Shown here one piece after another: positions 26,351 through 41,700 of a stretch of DNA of 64,000 bases. The notes beneath the pieces are model-generated. The model was not told the origin of the DNA. It searched no databases and worked only from the letters and a program-made list of their open reading frames with translations. Where the stretch lies: positions 30,049,001 through 30,113,000 of the forward strand of contig JAYKKI010000015.1 of the NCBI GenBank assembly GCA_039881145.1, in the 5' to 3' direction. The stretch comes from Druceiella hillmani. Lineage: Eukaryota > Arthropoda > Insecta > Lepidoptera > Hepialidae. Position numbers and translations under genes: made by a program. The stretch's first letter is position 1. Each line of letters starts with the position of its first letter.

Positions 26351-26539
26351 TAGGAAGTATGACAACAGGGCAAACATAAAAGGAAAAACGTTGGTGTCCA
26401 AAGACGAATTCTAGACCTAAAGCCTTAGCTATATATGTACTGTGTGGCTGCCAAAGCTACAATCTCTACTATGTGATGACACTAAATTGTCTGTAAAATC
26501 CGTCATTTTGTTTGGGGTACTTTAGTGGTTGTTCATATT

Positions 26540-27555
26540 GTTTTCAGCTTCTGTTCATAGATGGAAAATTCTAAATGTTCACTTAGGATTATATTCTATA
26601 GAAAGTGAAACACGCTGGAAAGCGAAAATAAGCAATGTTTAAGCAGTCCGTTACCAAATTAGTGCTATTCATAACTCTTTCAATTATTTTGGCTATTAAA
26701 ACTGAGGAAACTGAAGTTTAAGTCTCTCATGAGACCACCACTCTAGCCAAACAGTTAAAAGATTTCAGCTTTATAGATTTTATTGTTGTTTGGTATAATA
26801 TACTTTTTCAGATTAATGTAGTTAACAATTTTCTCCAATAAACAAACAAGGAACTCGGTAAATGCACAGAAATGTTAAAAAAATACGACAGTTTCTAGGA
26901 AGACTATAGAACGATGGGCTATAAAAGTGCCAATTTAATAGTGAAGGCCTTGATTGAAGAAATTGAAATCGAACCTATATTTAAAACCACAACAAGAATT
27001 CCACTTGTTCAATGTCAGGATGGTGAAACTGCTCACGATGAGTCAATAACTGCTCCGGAAAAGAAATTTGAAGTTGAATTTTTCAATTGTCTTTTGGACA
27101 CTACTTTAATTTCACTCAAAGAAAGATTTGAACAATTAAAGAAATACTTCAAATTGTGGCCTTTTTTGTAGAATATAAAAAATATTTCAGAAAACCAGCC
27201 TTTCTCAAACTCTGTGGTAATCTCCAATTAAAATTAACTGTAGAATTGATATTAGATATAGATGGTTGTTTGTTGTATGATAAATTCATAATATATCTTT
27301 TTATCATAATCTTTTTTGCCTAATCAAGATGATATTGCCATTCCTGTCTATTTTAAATTTTATTAAAGATCGTAACATAGAAGAAATCATTGCCAATGTT
27401 GATCACCATACCTATAACAGATGAAAGGAGTTTTTCTAGATTGAAAAACTTGACAACTTTGTCAATCGAAAATGAAATTGCAGAAGGCATAGACTTTAGT
27501 GTCTTAATAAGAGAGTTTGCTGACAGAAAGGCTAGAAAAGTGAAATTTTGTTAGG
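26540..27555 (+). pseudogene. hAT / ZMYM1-like transposase remnant
   Basis: Collinear fragments in the + strand match the TTF/ZMYM1-type hAT proteins: SETRWKAKISNV at about 26608, LAKQLKDFSFIDFIVVWYNI, LFQINVVNNFLQ, MGYKSANLIVKALIEEIEIE at 26914, FFNCLLDTTLISLKERFEQL near 27100, and at 27424 ERSFSRLK followed by NLTTLSIENEIAEGIDFSVL and REFADRKARKVKF before a stop. The last block is the hAT dimerisation tail, with the usual 20 or so residues between SRLK and LxxLSIENE deleted. Stops and deletions rule out function. No terminal repeats were found. Confidence 0.85.
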
Positions 27556-27786
27556 TTTGTTTTAAATAGTTGATAATTATTTCCTTATTTTTCTTTCCTT
27601 CTTTTTTCATATGGGTAATTTGAAAAGCAGATAGCGGGCACCGTAGAGGTTATGCCAAGGTCACCGATAATGTTAAAACTGACACTGTTCCCAAGTTTTA
27701 TAACAATTTAATAATATTAATTGACATAAGGTTCAACAAATAAAATATTAATATTGTAACAAAGTATATTAAAATTTATTTCACAG

Positions 27787-27969
27787 ATGACGTTGACTCC
27801 ATTGGTGAATGCGCATCTTTACTTCACCCGGATCACGCTTGGGTGGCTGGCTCTCGAAGGGGTTCATCTCAATCCGAGACTCTCGAAGTGGAAGTATATC
27901 AATTAGGAAAAGATTTTTCAAGATCACTCCCTGGCTCGCGACGATCATCCTTTCAACAACAAGATAAAG
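27787..27969 (+). CDS. Rim: Rim exon k: Ser/Arg-rich linker between C2A and C2B
   Basis: Joined to the G left by the previous exon it reads DDVDSIGECASLLHPDHAWV, AGSRRGSSQSETLEVEVYQL, then a second SRSLPGSRRSSF motif. SRRGSSQSE is a conserved motif in the RIM inter-C2 linker. Acceptor TATTTCACAG. The donor AAAG|gtttat is weak but is the one that keeps frame with the next exon. Confidence 0.82.
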
Positions 27970-28279
27970 GTTTATCATTCTATATTATTTAAGTGTGAAG
28001 CTCGTTCCATCAAATATTATTTTAATTTCTAGTTCTTCAATAAAATTAATTCACACTAATTTCGGTTTTTGTCTTTAGATTAAAAAATTAACATTGCATT
28101 CTTTTGAAAAGACATCCCTCGACAATCAACACAATATAATTTTGAATCAATTTATTACTTTTAATCAATTTATTTCCTTAACTACAATTTTTATTATTTG
28201 TGAAAGATTGAATTTACATAAGGTTTCAGTGACGAAAGACAATGTCATCGTCACACAGTGCCATATTTGTTTACTTTAG

Positions 28280-28429
28280 AAGGTGCTGAAGAGGTCGTTA
28301 TACCACGGCGAAATGAGAGACGCAGGTCTTCATGTGTCCGACGCGATCCTGATGACATACTACGTAGTTTACGTGCGGTTAAAGGAGAGTTGGGTCGCAC
28401 ATTAAGCCTATCTGGCTCCACGGCTCGAC
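28280..28429 (+). CDS. Rim: Rim exon l: basic linker
   Basis: Encodes (E)GAEEVVIPRRNERRRSSC, VRRDPDDILRSLRAVKGELG and RTLSLSGSTA. Acceptor TTACTTTAG, donor GAC|gtaagt, phase 1 on both sides. RRNERRRSSC and RTLSLSGS look like basophilic kinase sites, an inference. No folded domain is expected here. Confidence 0.8.
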
Positions 28430-31348
<2,919 letters not shown>

Positions 31349-31548
31349 GAACAGCAACAGGTCGGAAAGGAAGCATGTGGGCGGCAGTACCAGCGCCGCA
31401 GCCGGATGTGGAGGATCCAGACAGTGAAGAAGATGTTGGTTTTATTTTAGGACCTGGCCAACTACCACCAAGAACTGGTCATTTACCCCCCCTTCATGCT
31501 GAAATTAATATCAGTATCATTATGATAAAAGGACAGCTGGAACTAGAG
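31349..31548 (+). CDS. Rim: Rim exon m: linker and first strand of C2B
   Basis: Reads (R)TATGRKGSMWAAVPAPQPDV, an acidic stretch EDPDSEEDVGFILGPGQLPP, then EINISIIMIKGQLELE. GEIxIxxxxxKGQLEVEV is the opening of the RIM C2B domain. Acceptor GCATGCACAG, donor GAG|gtttca, phase 1 in and 0 out. Confidence 0.88.
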
Positions 31549-31693
31549 GTTTCAATTTGTTTTATAGAAATATCCATGTTAAGCTTAATATTAAATTGTA
31601 AGTAATTATACTAATATTTTAAGAAATTAATGTAACTAAGAATAAATGATGTTATAATCAATAATTTTAAAATTATGTCATATTTTTGTACAG

Positions 31694-31852
31694 GTATCAC
31701 ATGCACGCAGAGCTTACGGAGTAGACGGTGAAGTGCCTGATACATATGTAAAATGTTATTTGCGAGATGGGGATAAGTGGCTGCATAAAAGAAAAACTAG
31801 AGTAATTCGTCGTACTACTGAGCCACACTTCAATCAAACATTAAAATATCAG
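31694..31852 (+). CDS. Rim: Rim exon n: C2B core
   Basis: Encodes VSHARRAYGVDGEVPDTYVK, CYLRDGDKWLHKRKTRVIRR, TTEPHFNQTLKYQ. It matches the RIM C2B core PxxYVKxYLxxxxxxxxKKKTRxxRKTLxPxYxQxLxF. The basic KRKTRVIRR patch corresponds to the phospholipid-binding polybasic strand. Acceptor TTTGTACAG, donor CAG|gtttgt. Confidence 0.92.
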
Positions 31853-33396
31853 GTTTGTTGAGACAGCATTATTTCTGTATATAAGAAGCAAAACCCTAAG
31901 TGCCAAAACCATTATTTTTCAGAAGAAGCAGTTTTGAGTAAAAAATAACAATAACTTAATCTATGCAATTGCTATGTTTTAAAGATAAGTTTCAGACCCA
32001 CAAAAATGAAAAAATACATAGAACAGTTGAGCATAGATCAATCAAGAATTTACTCCAAAATGTCTCTCTGGGCACAGTAACAAAAAATAAAAGAAGATTT
32101 GTTAGTATGAAACCATTGTTCGTAGAGAATGGTGTATTTTCATAGATCTACATGACCAATCCTTATTAAAAGCACTTGATATAATGGATACTAATAATGG
32201 AGACATCAAGCAGTAATAATAATTTAGAGTCGTCATGTTTAGAGTCATCGTGTTTCAAGAGGAGCAAACTTTATACCTATCTGCCAGAGTTGAAAATTTT
32301 TAAATTAAATTAACATTCCTTTACAACAGTTTCACATTAAATTTCAATTTTCTTTTTTATTTCAATAGCAGAATGTGAATAAATTCAGTAAAAATGTCAG
32401 AACAATGTCTTACGTACAACAAATCACTGCCCGAAAATAAAACTGTAGATGTTAAGCGTGGATTTAAAACTTTGAGATGATTAAATATAGATATGCATAA
32501 GGTATGGAAAAACTGTTAGTAATTTTAATGGTACAACATGGTCAACAGACTCCTATAAATCCTCCTCAAAATGTCTAATACTATCCAAAGTCATAATATT
32601 TTATTATTACATATATTAAAAGCTTTCTTCTTACAAATTACAATGCCCCCAAGATCCAAACATCTATTGACAAAAACAGGTACTCGAGTTTCATGAAATT
32701 TTTAAATTAAATACAATTTTTACAAAGTGTGACCCCTATTTTGTATGAACTACATATAGTAAGCCAAGATACTTTTTAACACAGAATCGGCCATCCATTA
32801 TTCTCATGAAACTTTTTTAAAATATTTTTTATTCCATCTTTTTCAAAGGGCTAAAATGAAGTGCAGAATATATTATTTCAAATTTTACTTATATTAACTT
32901 GATCTTGGTCTACCAGAAAATTGGCAGATAGGTAAAATATTGTCATTTTTATTTTACCCTGCCCAACAATCAACAACTAACAGACACAATTATACCTAAT
33001 GAGATCAATTAAAGATAAATTAATTGAATACATCAGAAGCAAATTCATTTCAAAACATTTTGGATATATATATTGAAACAGTTTCAAGATTTAAAAATAT
33101 TCAATAAATAAGCCTTTTATCACAGTATAAGTAATAGTGTAGTAGTAGGGTAATTAGTCACTGATCTTTAGAATTATCAGATTCTCTTGTGTTTAATTTC
33201 AATATGTAGTACATTCATTACATAGATACCTTTCGTGTTTAATTTCAATATGTAGTACATTCATTATAATAGTAAATTCATTACATAGATACCTTTTGTG
33301 TTTAATTTCAATATGTAGTACATAAATTATAATAGTACATTCATTACATAGATACCTTTTGTGTTTAATTTCGATATGTAGTACATTCATTATAAT

Positions 33397-34187
33397 AGAA
33401 AATATATATTAAGACGAAGAGAAATGAACTAAATATCCGTTATAAGAACCTACACTGGATCATGGGGAGAAACAGCAAACTGAGTATTGACAACAAACTT
33501 TTAATATACAAAGCTATCCTAAAGCCAGTGTGGCCTTATGGAATTCAACTCTTGTATATGGTAGCACTTGTAAATCAAACATAAGCATAATACAGGTAGC
33601 ACTTGTAAATCAAACATAAGCATAACATAGGTAGCACTTGTAAATCAAACATAAGCATAATACAGGTAGCACTTGAAAATCAAACATAAGCATAATACAG
33701 GTAGCACTTGTAAATCAAACATAAGCAAAATACAGAGGATGCAGAATGCTATCTTGCGCTCAATTAGTGGTGTTTCTTGGTTTGTCACAAACGCTGAAAT
33801 ACATAAATATGAATACTGAAATTACATAAATATGAAAACTGAAATTACATAATATGAACGCTGAAATACATAAATATGAAAACTGAAAGAAAATGCTGAA
33901 ATACATAAAATGAAAATGGATACCGTCATGGAGGAAATCCAAAAATTAACCAAAAAATACCATGAGAGACGGGAAAACCATCCTAACAAACTGGCTACAG
34001 AGCTAAAAACTAAGAATTATACAAAGAGGTTAAAAAGGAACGACATGTTATAGCCCTGTGGGGATCAGTAAAGACTATGGAGTAGATGGCTCGCTGCAGT
34101 CACGCTCGACCTGTCAATGGATTCACTCAAAACATCCGCTTATAGTATAACTCCTGATTGCAGATTGTTAAAAAAAAAAAAGAAAAA
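33397..34187 (+). mobile_element. 5'-truncated LINE with poly(A), inserted in a minisatellite
   Basis: Encodes the C-terminal part of a Jockey-type reverse transcriptase: RYKNLHWIMGRNSKLSIDNK, LLIYKAILKPVWPYGIQL, then SNISIIQRMQNAILRSISGV and, after 33890, MEEIQKLTKKYHERRENHPN. It ends in an A tract (34168-34187, one G interruption), the mark of target-primed reverse transcription. Minisatellite units lie on both sides, so it inserted into the array. Frame is lost in the internal repeats. Confidence 0.85.
33567..33735 (+). repeat. 35-bp minisatellite inside the LINE
   Basis: The unit is GGTAGCACTTGTAAATCAAA followed by CATAAGCATAATACA, present about five times. Its coding sense is the LINE segment STCKSNISII, so the array arose by duplication within the retrotransposon's own reading frame. 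A second smaller array of GAAATACATAAATATGAAAAC-like units follows at about 33794-33912. Confidence 0.85.
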
Positions 34188-36649
34188 AATTACATAGGTA
34201 TCTTTTGTGTTTAACTTCGATATAAAGTACATTCATTATAATAGTACATTCATTACATAAATATCTTTTGTGTTTAATTTCAATATATAGTACATTTATT
34301 CATAGAGGAGGCATCGAAAGCAACTTTGAATTTTATATTGAACACATTCCTGTAAATAAAAGTCACCACACCCAGAGACCCTATGTTCAAAGGAAGAGTA
34401 CTCAGGTATCCCTTTGACAGAATATCTAAAAAACAACAGAGATTAGAATTAAAAACAATGAAATCACTCACAAATGAACAGTATTAATACTACATTGCTA
34501 TGGAAATGCATGGTACTGTTATCAAAGTATGCTATGTTCCAATTGACCTACCTTTGAAATTACATCACTTCCTCTGTTATTGTATATATACAAGTTTAGT
34601 CAGCACCATCAAATCTAATCGGTTATTTTCTACTGCAAGTTAAATAATGCCTCTAGGTCAGTTAATAAGTACACTTAACTTTTTCTCTTTCTTCATTTTT
34701 CATATAATTATGTCACTTTTTCAAATTCTGTTCCATGTGAACATAAATGTAAGTATTTAAATATAGGTAAGTATGTGTAAATTAAAAATAAAACCAAAAA
34801 TACATAGCACATTTACTAACCATCCTTCAATACAATAATAAGCATGATTTCTCAACATTTTGGTTCACATGACTAGGATATAGCTCTGTCATTCATCCGT
34901 TAGTGCGTTGTCTGCGTTTGAAACAAATATACCCGCTCTGTACCCACTTTTGTAGCAAACGCTTTAATTCTTGATAAAAGAATTTGCTAAATTCGCTATT
35001 ATTTCTTATAGCAGATTACTATATACAGCCCCTTACGACATCTACAAACACTGACAGGAGAACACTCCCCATTTTATTACAAAATCATTTCCAGGGTTAT
35101 GCTACACAGTGCTACACAGTCCTTTACCTGCAGCATTACACAATTTGAAACTCTAGGTTATTACGATTTTTTAATTATATTGTTGTAACCATATCCGACA
35201 TGTCAAACACTGTGAGATGTGTGGATACACAAAATGGAATATGATATGTTTTGCTTTTCAGCTGCAGATTTTTCTGTTAGTTATGTCAATTATGTAGTTT
35301 TACAAAAATACTTTTGTTAATTTTATATTCTTAAAGACACATTTTAACCTTTAAAATAAAATGGTGACATTGTAGAACAAACCTTCTATCGATATATTCT
35401 AAACCTTCTATCGACACACTTTATCAATGTTTCAAATGTAATGATTTCGATTAAAATTTAACAAAAATAGAAAGTCTTTCATTAATTATAATATTACAAG
35501 TTTTAAGCATTACAAGTTCACTAGAACTCTTTATGTAATTACTCTTTAACACTTTTAGTGCGGCAAGTACTTTTGGAGGTACTACACCACGCTGATATTA
35601 ATAAGAAAAAAACCTTCAAAGCTGTCAGGTTTTTTTTCATATCCCTTTATTTATATTTTAATTATTTCTTTCGTAAAATTTGTTTCCAAGAGGATTTGGT
35701 ATGTTGACTTGTCGATATCAATTACATACTTCACGTCACGAATCAATCACGCATTGAACGTTAAAAAATAATGAAATTATGAATTAAATAAAATTTTTAT
35801 GAAATGCTGACGACGTTACACAACCTCATTAACAGGTGATGAAATTTTTCGATTGAGCAATGCTCATCGATTCTGCCTCTTATGTCAATTCTACCATAGG
35901 GGAGAATCGCAAAGTGGGATTCTCTTCTGTGGTGGAACAATTTTTTTTGTTACTCTGTTATTACCACTTGTTATAAATCAGTTATTATAAAGTATATAAA
36001 TAAGATACTAAAATATAAATACAATGAAATTAATTCATATTAAAAAGATTGCTTAAGAGAGCTGGACTATAGCAACCTGGCCAACAACCTAAGGTTCATT
36101 TTAATGACCCGGCTACATTTGTTTTACCTCAGTATATTAAAGACTAACCCATGTATGTAAATTTTTATACAAGGATTCTTGTTGAAATTCCACACATCCT
36201 AAGAAATATTTTCTATTTTGCTACTACTTTTATCCAAAGGCTGAACATGCAGCTACAATGGAATGCCATTCTATTCCATTCTAATACAACTACAAAAGTG
36301 TATAAGTAAACCAAAATTTCACCGAAATAAATATCTTTGAAATGAACCTTGTAGTCTTAAAGTACATTAAGTTTATATTGTCCAGTTACAATAATTATAG
36401 ATTTTACTCTCTCAAGTTCCAGATACTGCAGATATGAATACACCTTTCTCAAAATACCAGGAATTTAATATTAAATTGATGACATGAAACTAATTGCAAA
36501 ATACAATTTTGTTTTCTGCATTCCATTTGTACTGATGGATCTGATGTCTGAGTCTGTCTTTCAATACTATTGCATTGTAGGGGATCAAAATTATTAAAAT
36601 AATATTACATCCTTTTTCTGTATTCATCCACACATTTTATTTTTTTCAG

Positions 36650-36838
36650 GCAAGTGAGGCACTGGGTCGAACATTGGTTGTAATGCTTTGGCAGCGTAGT
36701 GGTGGCTTTGAACATAACTTGGCATTAGGTGGCTGTGAGATATCACTTGATCGATTAACATTGCCCCATCGTACTTACGGATGGTACCCTCTATTTCCAG
36801 CAACATCACTAGCTTCTGAAGAAACTGCATCACCATAA
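36650..36838 (+). CDS. Rim: Rim last exon: end of C2B and stop
   Basis: Encodes ASEALGRTLVVMLWQRSGGF, EHNLALGGCEISLDRLTLPH, RTYGWYPLFPATSLASEETA SP and stops with TAA at 36836-36838. LxVxxWxxxxxxxxxxLGxxxIxLDxLxL...GWYxLFP is the closing part of RIM C2B. Only about ten residues follow the GWYPLFP motif, so the tail after C2B is shorter than in vertebrate RIM1/2. Acceptor TTTTTTTCAG. Confidence 0.92.
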   Translation, partial: ASEALGRTLVVMLWQRSGGFEHNLALGGCEISLDRLTLPHRTYGWYPLFPATSLASEETASP

Positions 36839-37020
36839 TAATTGAAGTTTTTTCTATATTACAGACTCATTCATATTTGTAAAATTGTGATTTAACAAAT
36901 CTACTAATCATAATATAATGAAAAATAGGAACTTGTTTGAGAAGAAATCTGGATTATATTAATAGACGATACTATATATATATTACTTTCATATTAATAA
37001 AATGTCATAATTGGTGTATT
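36839..37020 (+). other. Rim: Rim 3' untranslated region (proximal poly(A) signal)
   Basis: The first AATAAA after the stop is at 36996-37001, followed by a GT/T-rich stretch. Neuronal genes often use distal sites, and further AATAAA motifs occur at 41155 and elsewhere, so the true end may be several kb downstream. Confidence 0.5.
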
Positions 37021-37811
37021 ATTACATGGATTTATATTTCTTCTGTTAGATTTCAGTAATCGTACTATGTGCTTTCGAAATTTAGAAATGGTTCCTTCAT
37101 ATACGATTATACATAAATATACATTAAAAATTTCCTTTCTTTAAAGTATTCTATTTTCATATTAATGCAAAATAATAAATTACTTTGAATGCACTTAACA
37201 GTTCAACTGAACATAATACACAAGTGAAATAAAAATTAGTGTCAACTTACAAAAATTCGAGCGTAAATAATTTTGTTAGCTGCTATAGCTTTGATATCCT
37301 AATATATTAATGAAAATGTATATCAAAATTTTATTTTTTTAGCAAAATATATAATTATAATATCTCACAAGTTTACTACGAATTAATTTTTGTAAGAAAA
37401 TATTGAAATTAGCAACTAAACACTTTTTAACCAACTATGAAAAAGTAACAAATATGCTTTGATTCACATTCATAACTTGAATTTCTGGTTTGATTGACTC
37501 ATGAGCAATTATTTGTTGCACAGCAAATAGATATTACAATTAGCTTTTACTTTGCATGTCACCTTTGACAAACTGAGTTTCTGTACTTATAGATTACTTA
37601 AAAATATGCCCTACTTGATTATTATGTGATGGGGCCTGAGTGTATTTGGAAATGTAGCTGCTTTTGTATCTAACTAATTCTAGCAATGTATACCAATGTG
37701 ACTTCTTCTAACTTTCTTCCAGGTATTAAATGGCCTAAAATGTAACTGTGACAATCTTAGATACTAACTCCATATATCCTTTATTGATACTTTTCATGTA
37801 AAATATAGATA

Positions 37812-38110
37812 TAGGTAGCCACTGTAGCCTAATGATATGAGCAACTTGACTGAGTGCTGGTTCAAATTCCGCCATAAAAAGGTCTTTTCTGTCATAATCA
37901 TTTCTAATTTCAATATAATATTGAAGTGAGACTTTTAAAAGTAACCATCTGCAATCCCTGCCACTATTTAGAGTGAGTGGAAAAGTGTAGATCCTTCAAA
38001 CCCATGTTTACAATGTGGTAGATCTCTTCAGGAAGGCTACCTTTCAGGTTGACACTAGCTACATAAGTGTGCAACAGAGTAAAGGAAACATCCATCCCTG
38101 TCCAACTACC
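37812..38110 (+). mobile_element. tRNA-derived SINE
   Basis: Starts GGTAGCCACTGTAGCCTAAT with an A-box-like TAGCCTAATGAT, followed about 30 nt later by GGTTCAAATTCC, a good pol III B-box. A body without open frame follows. The 3' end is uncertain; no clear tail or target duplication is seen. It is not an intact tRNA because the arms do not pair. Confidence 0.6.
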
Positions 38111-38458
38111 ATTTTGTTGACAAAATTAGAATATATATAGTCTGTTGGTTGTAAAACAGGTAATTCTTATCTTAAGAGCTAATGGTGCCTTAGGTGACAT
38201 TGGCACATAAAAAAGATATTGAACTCTTTTTAATATTAAAAGAGTGACCTATCACCACACTTACAAAGAATATGCAAAAGAAAACTACTGATCTGTCAAA
38301 AATCACATGAAATACGTTATTTGTTATGCACCACAACTTTATTTCAGTGTTGTAACAGACGTTATTTAATAAAGACAGGTGTGGTTTTTTAAAATAGATT
38401 TTTAATTTGTATATTGACGTTAAATATATTTGGCATTAATTTTGTAGAAATTTATTAT

Positions 38459-38723
38459 AATTACATTTTTCTCAACCAAATGAAACTACGTGTTGCAGTA
38501 TTATTTCTACTTTATTTGAATTCTTTACCACGACCTAGGTTTCATTGTATGACAACATCTTCAGGTGAGCAATGTGAAAAATTTGTATCTTTTAAAATTT
38601 GAAGAATTGGGGCACACCTGAAGATGTTGTTATACAACGAAACCTAGGTCGTGATAAAGAATTTAAATAAAGTAGAAATAATATTACATCATGAAGTTTA
38701 ATTTAGTTGAGAAAAATGTAATT
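38459..38723. repeat. 109-bp-arm inverted repeat (palindrome)
   Basis: Arms 38459-38567 and 38615-38723 are near-perfect reverse complements over their full length, separated by a 47-nt loop. The outer ends read AATTACATTTTTCTCAAC. The inner ends meet at CATCTTCAGGTG / CACCTGAAGATG. Differences are about one in ten bases, partly clustered. A transcript through it would fold into a long hairpin. It looks like a compact foldback element, though no target duplication was found. Confidence 0.85.
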
Positions 38724-41700
38724 AAATTGACATTGTAAAAAGACAATGACTTTGCTTTTTTCTTACCATAACAATAGTAATTAATAAAAATTAATAGTAT
38801 ATTAAATGTACATTAGATTGACTACTCTAATTCCTCACAAATATTTCCAAATTTGTTTCTTAAATCTGCTTCATATTAAGGAAAAAAAACAGTAAATCTC
38901 CATCAATAATATATCTCGACATGAACGTATACAATAGCATTAATTCTTTATATAGTGGTGATAGGCTTGTAGATACTTATACATATCTCGAACGTTTGTC
39001 TACGTGAAATGCTGTTCTTCCAAATAAAATTTCAAAAATTTTATCTCATCTTTTAGTAAAATAAATTCTTTATAATTGTTAAACAAATACATGTAACATA
39101 AATTCTCAAAGATAATGTTCATATGCATAAAACGCATCTGTAGTCGACCTTTCTGTGTACTGAGCCAAAACCTGTGAAATATGTAATTGAACTTTTAGTA
39201 ATAACATAAACGGCTTTTAGAAGAATAGGTTAGTAGCGAGTATCGCTGGCGATACTCAAAAATCCCTTCTTTAATGGCTATGGTTCTTAAACTTGTTTAT
39301 ATCATGTGACAATTGTTATTAAAAGTTGATTCAGTGTATAGAGTAACGATATATCTATAAAATAATATTGTAAAATAATAAGCTATAAATATTGTTTTAT
39401 ATCTGATAAATATTATCATTTACTATTTCTACACCTTATTAAAATGTAATATGTGTATAATGAAACATTTGTAACTAAAGTAATGTATATGTGTTCCCAT
39501 AGGTTTTGATAACTAATTCTACAAAATTTAGGTACCTATGCTAATTCTTGTAAAATATGTTGAAACTATGCTTTTTGTAAAGTTTTCTACTATATCGGCA
39601 ATTTCATAAGAACTCTATTTAATATGGCGTTCAATGCCGCACTATTTTATTACTGTGAATTTCATTATCTGTGATTTTAAATTACTTTATTCTATAAGTT
39701 ATCATCAGAGAGATAGGTAATAATCATACTGAACTTTTATATTTGAAACTTACATCTCGACTAAAACCATATCAAACATGCCTTAAATTCCATTATTAAA
39801 TCTATTTTATATTCTGTTAAGTATACAAACAATTCTTCCAAATAAATTCAATTCTTCCATATATAATAATAATGATTTTTTACCTGCTACTTCATTTAAG
39901 ACCACGTACTTTTATTGACATATCAGTCGTTTCCCTTTGGTTACTATTTTGGTTAGTAAACTCTAAATGAGGTTTTTTATATAAATTTCAGCAAAATTTC
40001 ATTATACAAGACTATTTTCTTCTTTTTATTTTTAAGCATTTACGTGACGTGTTATTTAAAATAATATTTTCAATTTCATGAAATAGTTTACAAAACAATT
40101 ATTGTAAGACCTATATTTTTGTTAGGTGGTATATTCATAGTTACAAATCAGAAGACATAAATTCCTTTTGAATAAGAAAAGATTAAAACTTAAAGAATAT
40201 TTTGTTTATTTTAAATTTAACTTTATGAAGTCCATATTGTTACAATAGTCCAAAATACTTAACTAGAAATTTTTCGCTATAACAAAATATTCCTATTATT
40301 TTTTTGTAAAGATAAATGTTGACATAACAGACATTAACATTTTTAAAATAAACTACTTAAATTTTTTCAATTCAGGTTAGATATTTCATTTCTTTTTTAT
40401 TCTTTTTTATTATCAAAATTATTATTGGAGAAATGTTTGATCTTAAATTCACTAGTGCCAAGATATCCCCTGTGAACTTTCAGCCTCACAAATGATTAGT
40501 GTGATATAACTGATTTTCTTGCACATTAATTTTGGTGCTGCTTATGAGGTAAATAAAATATTTTACTTTGCAAAAATAGGTTGATCAGCTATTAAAGCTT
40601 TATTTCTGTCAAAAGTTATTTTTGTTGAGTCCTTATCACAACAAAAATAGCTTCCTACTTAGTAAAAAAAATTTTTTTTTTCTAATAAAGGGTTTTTGAA
40701 AAACCGAAATTATTTTACAGTTAAACTGCAAATTAGCTATAGTAGAACTGTGGTCCCTATTATCACAGTTTATACAAACAGTAGAAAGTAGTTACTGTGT
40801 ATACACATGAGTTATAGGAACTATAAAATTATTGTATTTAAATGTCCATGGAGGGCTTTTGTTAGTAATAATGTACTTAGTAGTCTATTGAAATTGAATA
40901 CCAGTTATAAAACCCTTTAGATAACTTGGAATAAATTTTTGTCTTCAAAATTTTCTGATTATTAATAATTGATGTGATGAATCATTTTTACTAAGTACTA
41001 AGCTACAGTGTTGTGAAATGTACTTCTTTTGTATGTACAACAGATAAATAAAAATATATGTGTATAAATAAATTATCGAAGATCAAAAATGTTACAAAAT
41101 GTATATTTTAGAATATATGTGATATGCAGAGAAATTTAAATTCATGAAAATAAAGCTATATAGATATTTTAATCTTGTATTTTCCCTTTATTTGTCCCAA
41201 CACAATATTATATTAAATACTGTATCTTTAAAAAAATTCCGGCTCAATGATAATTAGGTAATATTATATGTAAAGAACATTACTGATGGAAACAATTTAA
41301 TTTTTACAGAAAATAATACAAAAAAAAACAAGTAGTGTGAACGTTCAACTTTAGACAGCATTTGATCCTTGTTACGAGCAAAAACTGCTTTCACAATAAA
41401 TAAGATGCAAATATATTAATATATACCGATCAGAAAAAATAAACCACGGTAACAAAGTATTAAAATAAAGCTTCACGGCTGAAGCGAAAAAATAATGTTG
41501 TAATGAGTTTCACCAGATACAATCTTTTCACAAAACATTTTATTCCAACTAAATTTAAAACCAAATAAAAAATTTTGAATATCTGATATCCGTTTATGCC
41601 CATTAATCAACAACTAACTGACCAGTTCAAATGACTTAAATATGCAAAAGTACTCTATTTTTCACATCACTAGCAATAAACAATGCAATAATAGTGTCTC

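Larger units (their letters stand above)
22041..27786 (+). other. Rim intron with Tigger, LINE and hAT remnants
   Basis: A 5.7-kb intron made largely of decayed mobile elements in the sense orientation: a TA microsatellite (22555-22589), a Tigger/pogo remnant (about 22860-23320), a LINE (about 23690-26350) and a hAT/ZMYM1-like remnant (about 26540-27555). 22041-22550 holds nothing recognised. Confidence 0.65.
33189..34300. repeat. 62-bp minisatellite, interrupted
   Basis: Units start GTGTTTAATTTCAATATGTAG and run through TACATTCATTATAATAG and ATTCATTACATAGATACCTTT. Starts are seen at 33189 (short first unit), 33236, 33298 and 33360, then again at about 34207 and 34269 on the far side of a LINE insertion. 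Open frames made of the repeating peptide are artefacts of the array. Confidence 0.85.
31853..36649 (+). other. Last Rim intron: minisatellites and a LINE insertion
   Basis: A 4.8-kb intron. Holds a 62-bp minisatellite split by a LINE insertion (33189-34300), entered separately. 31870-33180 and 34310-36640 show no recognised gene or element. Confidence 0.55.

Noticed and set aside
33199..33390. Repetitive 63-codon peptide on the minus strand
   Set aside because: It is the translation of the 62-bp minisatellite; the peptide repeats with the DNA unit.
37812..37880. Intact tRNA gene
   Set aside because: A and B boxes are present but acceptor and anticodon arms do not pair and no terminator follows. 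It is better read as a SINE head.
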